Assembly (NCBI GenBank): GCA_020847555.1
Contig: JADLBT010000441.1
Coordinates: 1-22,571, forward strand
From: Gemmataceae bacterium
GTDB lineage: Bacteria > Planctomycetota > Planctomycetia > Gemmatales > Gemmataceae
Reading direction: 5' to 3'
DNA: 22,571 nucleotides
Part shown: positions 22,270 to 22,571 of the stretch, piece after piece
How positions within the stretch are numbered: position 1 is the first letter of the stretch
How the letters are laid out: each line of letters begins with the position of its first letter
The notes under the pieces: model-generated
The model's database searches: none
What the model saw: only the letters and a program-made list of their open reading frames with translations
What the model was told of the DNA's origin: nothing
Position numbers and translations under genes: made by a program

Positions 22270-22571
22270 TCCGCGCGCTGTGGTGGAAGGACGCCCGCGA
22301 ACACGGGCCGGTGTGGGTGGTCGTGGCGGCGGTGACGATCCTGGTGACGGTGGCGCTGGGGGCCGTCCTCGCGCCCGGCGGGCTGGGCGGGCAGTCGGCG
22401 CTGCGGACCGGGCTGCTCGGCCTGGTGCAGGCGCTGGCGGCGGCGTATGGCGTGGTGTGCGGGGCGATGATGCTGGCGGGCGAGCGCGAGGCCGGCACGC
22501 TGCCGCTGCTCGACGTCCTCACCGCGCGGCGGGGCCGGGTGTGGGCCGCGAAGCTGCCGCTCGGCCTGGGG
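22266..22571 (+). CDS. ABC-2 type permease, partial (3' end outside window)
   Basis: From the GTG at 22266, 102 codons are visible before the window ends. The N-terminus (MIRALWWKDAREHG) and the first hydrophobic segment (about residues 16-36) are followed by a second one (about 47-70). The loop motif AGEREAGTLPLLDVLTARR is typical of ABC-2 permeases such as the YtrC/D or NatB groups. It overlaps the ATPase gene by four bases, and the three genes form one operon. The rest of the gene lies beyond the window edge. Confidence 0.85.
   Translation, partial: MIRALWWKDAREHGPVWVVVAAVTILVTVALGAVLAPGGLGGQSALRTGLLGLVQALAAAYGVVCGAMMLAGEREAGTLPLLDVLTARRGRVWAAKLPLGLG

Overview
This GC-rich window looks like chromosome of a Planctomycetes bacterium, most likely a Gemmataceae relative. 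That placement is an inference. It rests on the base composition, on many secreted or lipoprotein genes of unknown function, on zinc-ribbon proteins with proline-rich linkers, on a DUF11-repeat surface protein, and on a wealth of intergenic hairpin repeats. There is no rRNA, tRNA, CRISPR array, transposase or phage gene.

Layout. 1-2005 (minus strand): a perfect 24-bp inverted repeat, a CDGSH iron-sulfur protein, a lipoprotein, a DUF2752 membrane protein and a Dabb-domain protein. 2118-4761 (minus): an MFS transporter and a secreted protein with prenyltransferase/squalene-cyclase-like repeats. 4983-6801 (plus): a small secreted protein, a small lipoprotein and a SAM hydroxide adenosyltransferase (DUF62). 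6932-10889 (plus): a zinc-ribbon membrane protein, an unusual leader region, an Rrf2 regulator and a large FAD-dependent oxidoreductase. 11175-12968 (plus): a DUF11 surface protein, convergent with a lipoprotein at 13020-13871 (minus). 14141-16525 (plus): a zinc-ribbon protein, then two secreted proteins that together look like a split copper amine oxidase. 16921-17280 (minus): a [2Fe-2S] ferredoxin, divergent from NADP-type isocitrate dehydrogenase (17426-18790, plus). 18922-20814 (plus): a P1B-type metal ATPase. 20972 to the window end (plus): a translationally coupled operon of a YtrA-type GntR regulator, an ABC ATPase and an ABC-2 permease cut by the window edge.

The most notable item is the pair at 14697-16525. 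The second protein carries the copper amine oxidase catalytic residues (the NYNY topaquinone site, an HxH copper pair, a distal His and the catalytic Asp) in only 393 residues. The preceding 204-residue protein resembles the N-terminal N3-type domain normally fused to the same enzyme. Next are a possible promoter-leader-terminator unit (8465-8680) in front of the Rrf2 gene, a family of CCCACGGG/CCCGTGGG hairpins in intergenic gaps, and a candidate operator overlapping the GntR promoter.

All function calls come from reading motifs and family resemblance by eye; no database search was run.
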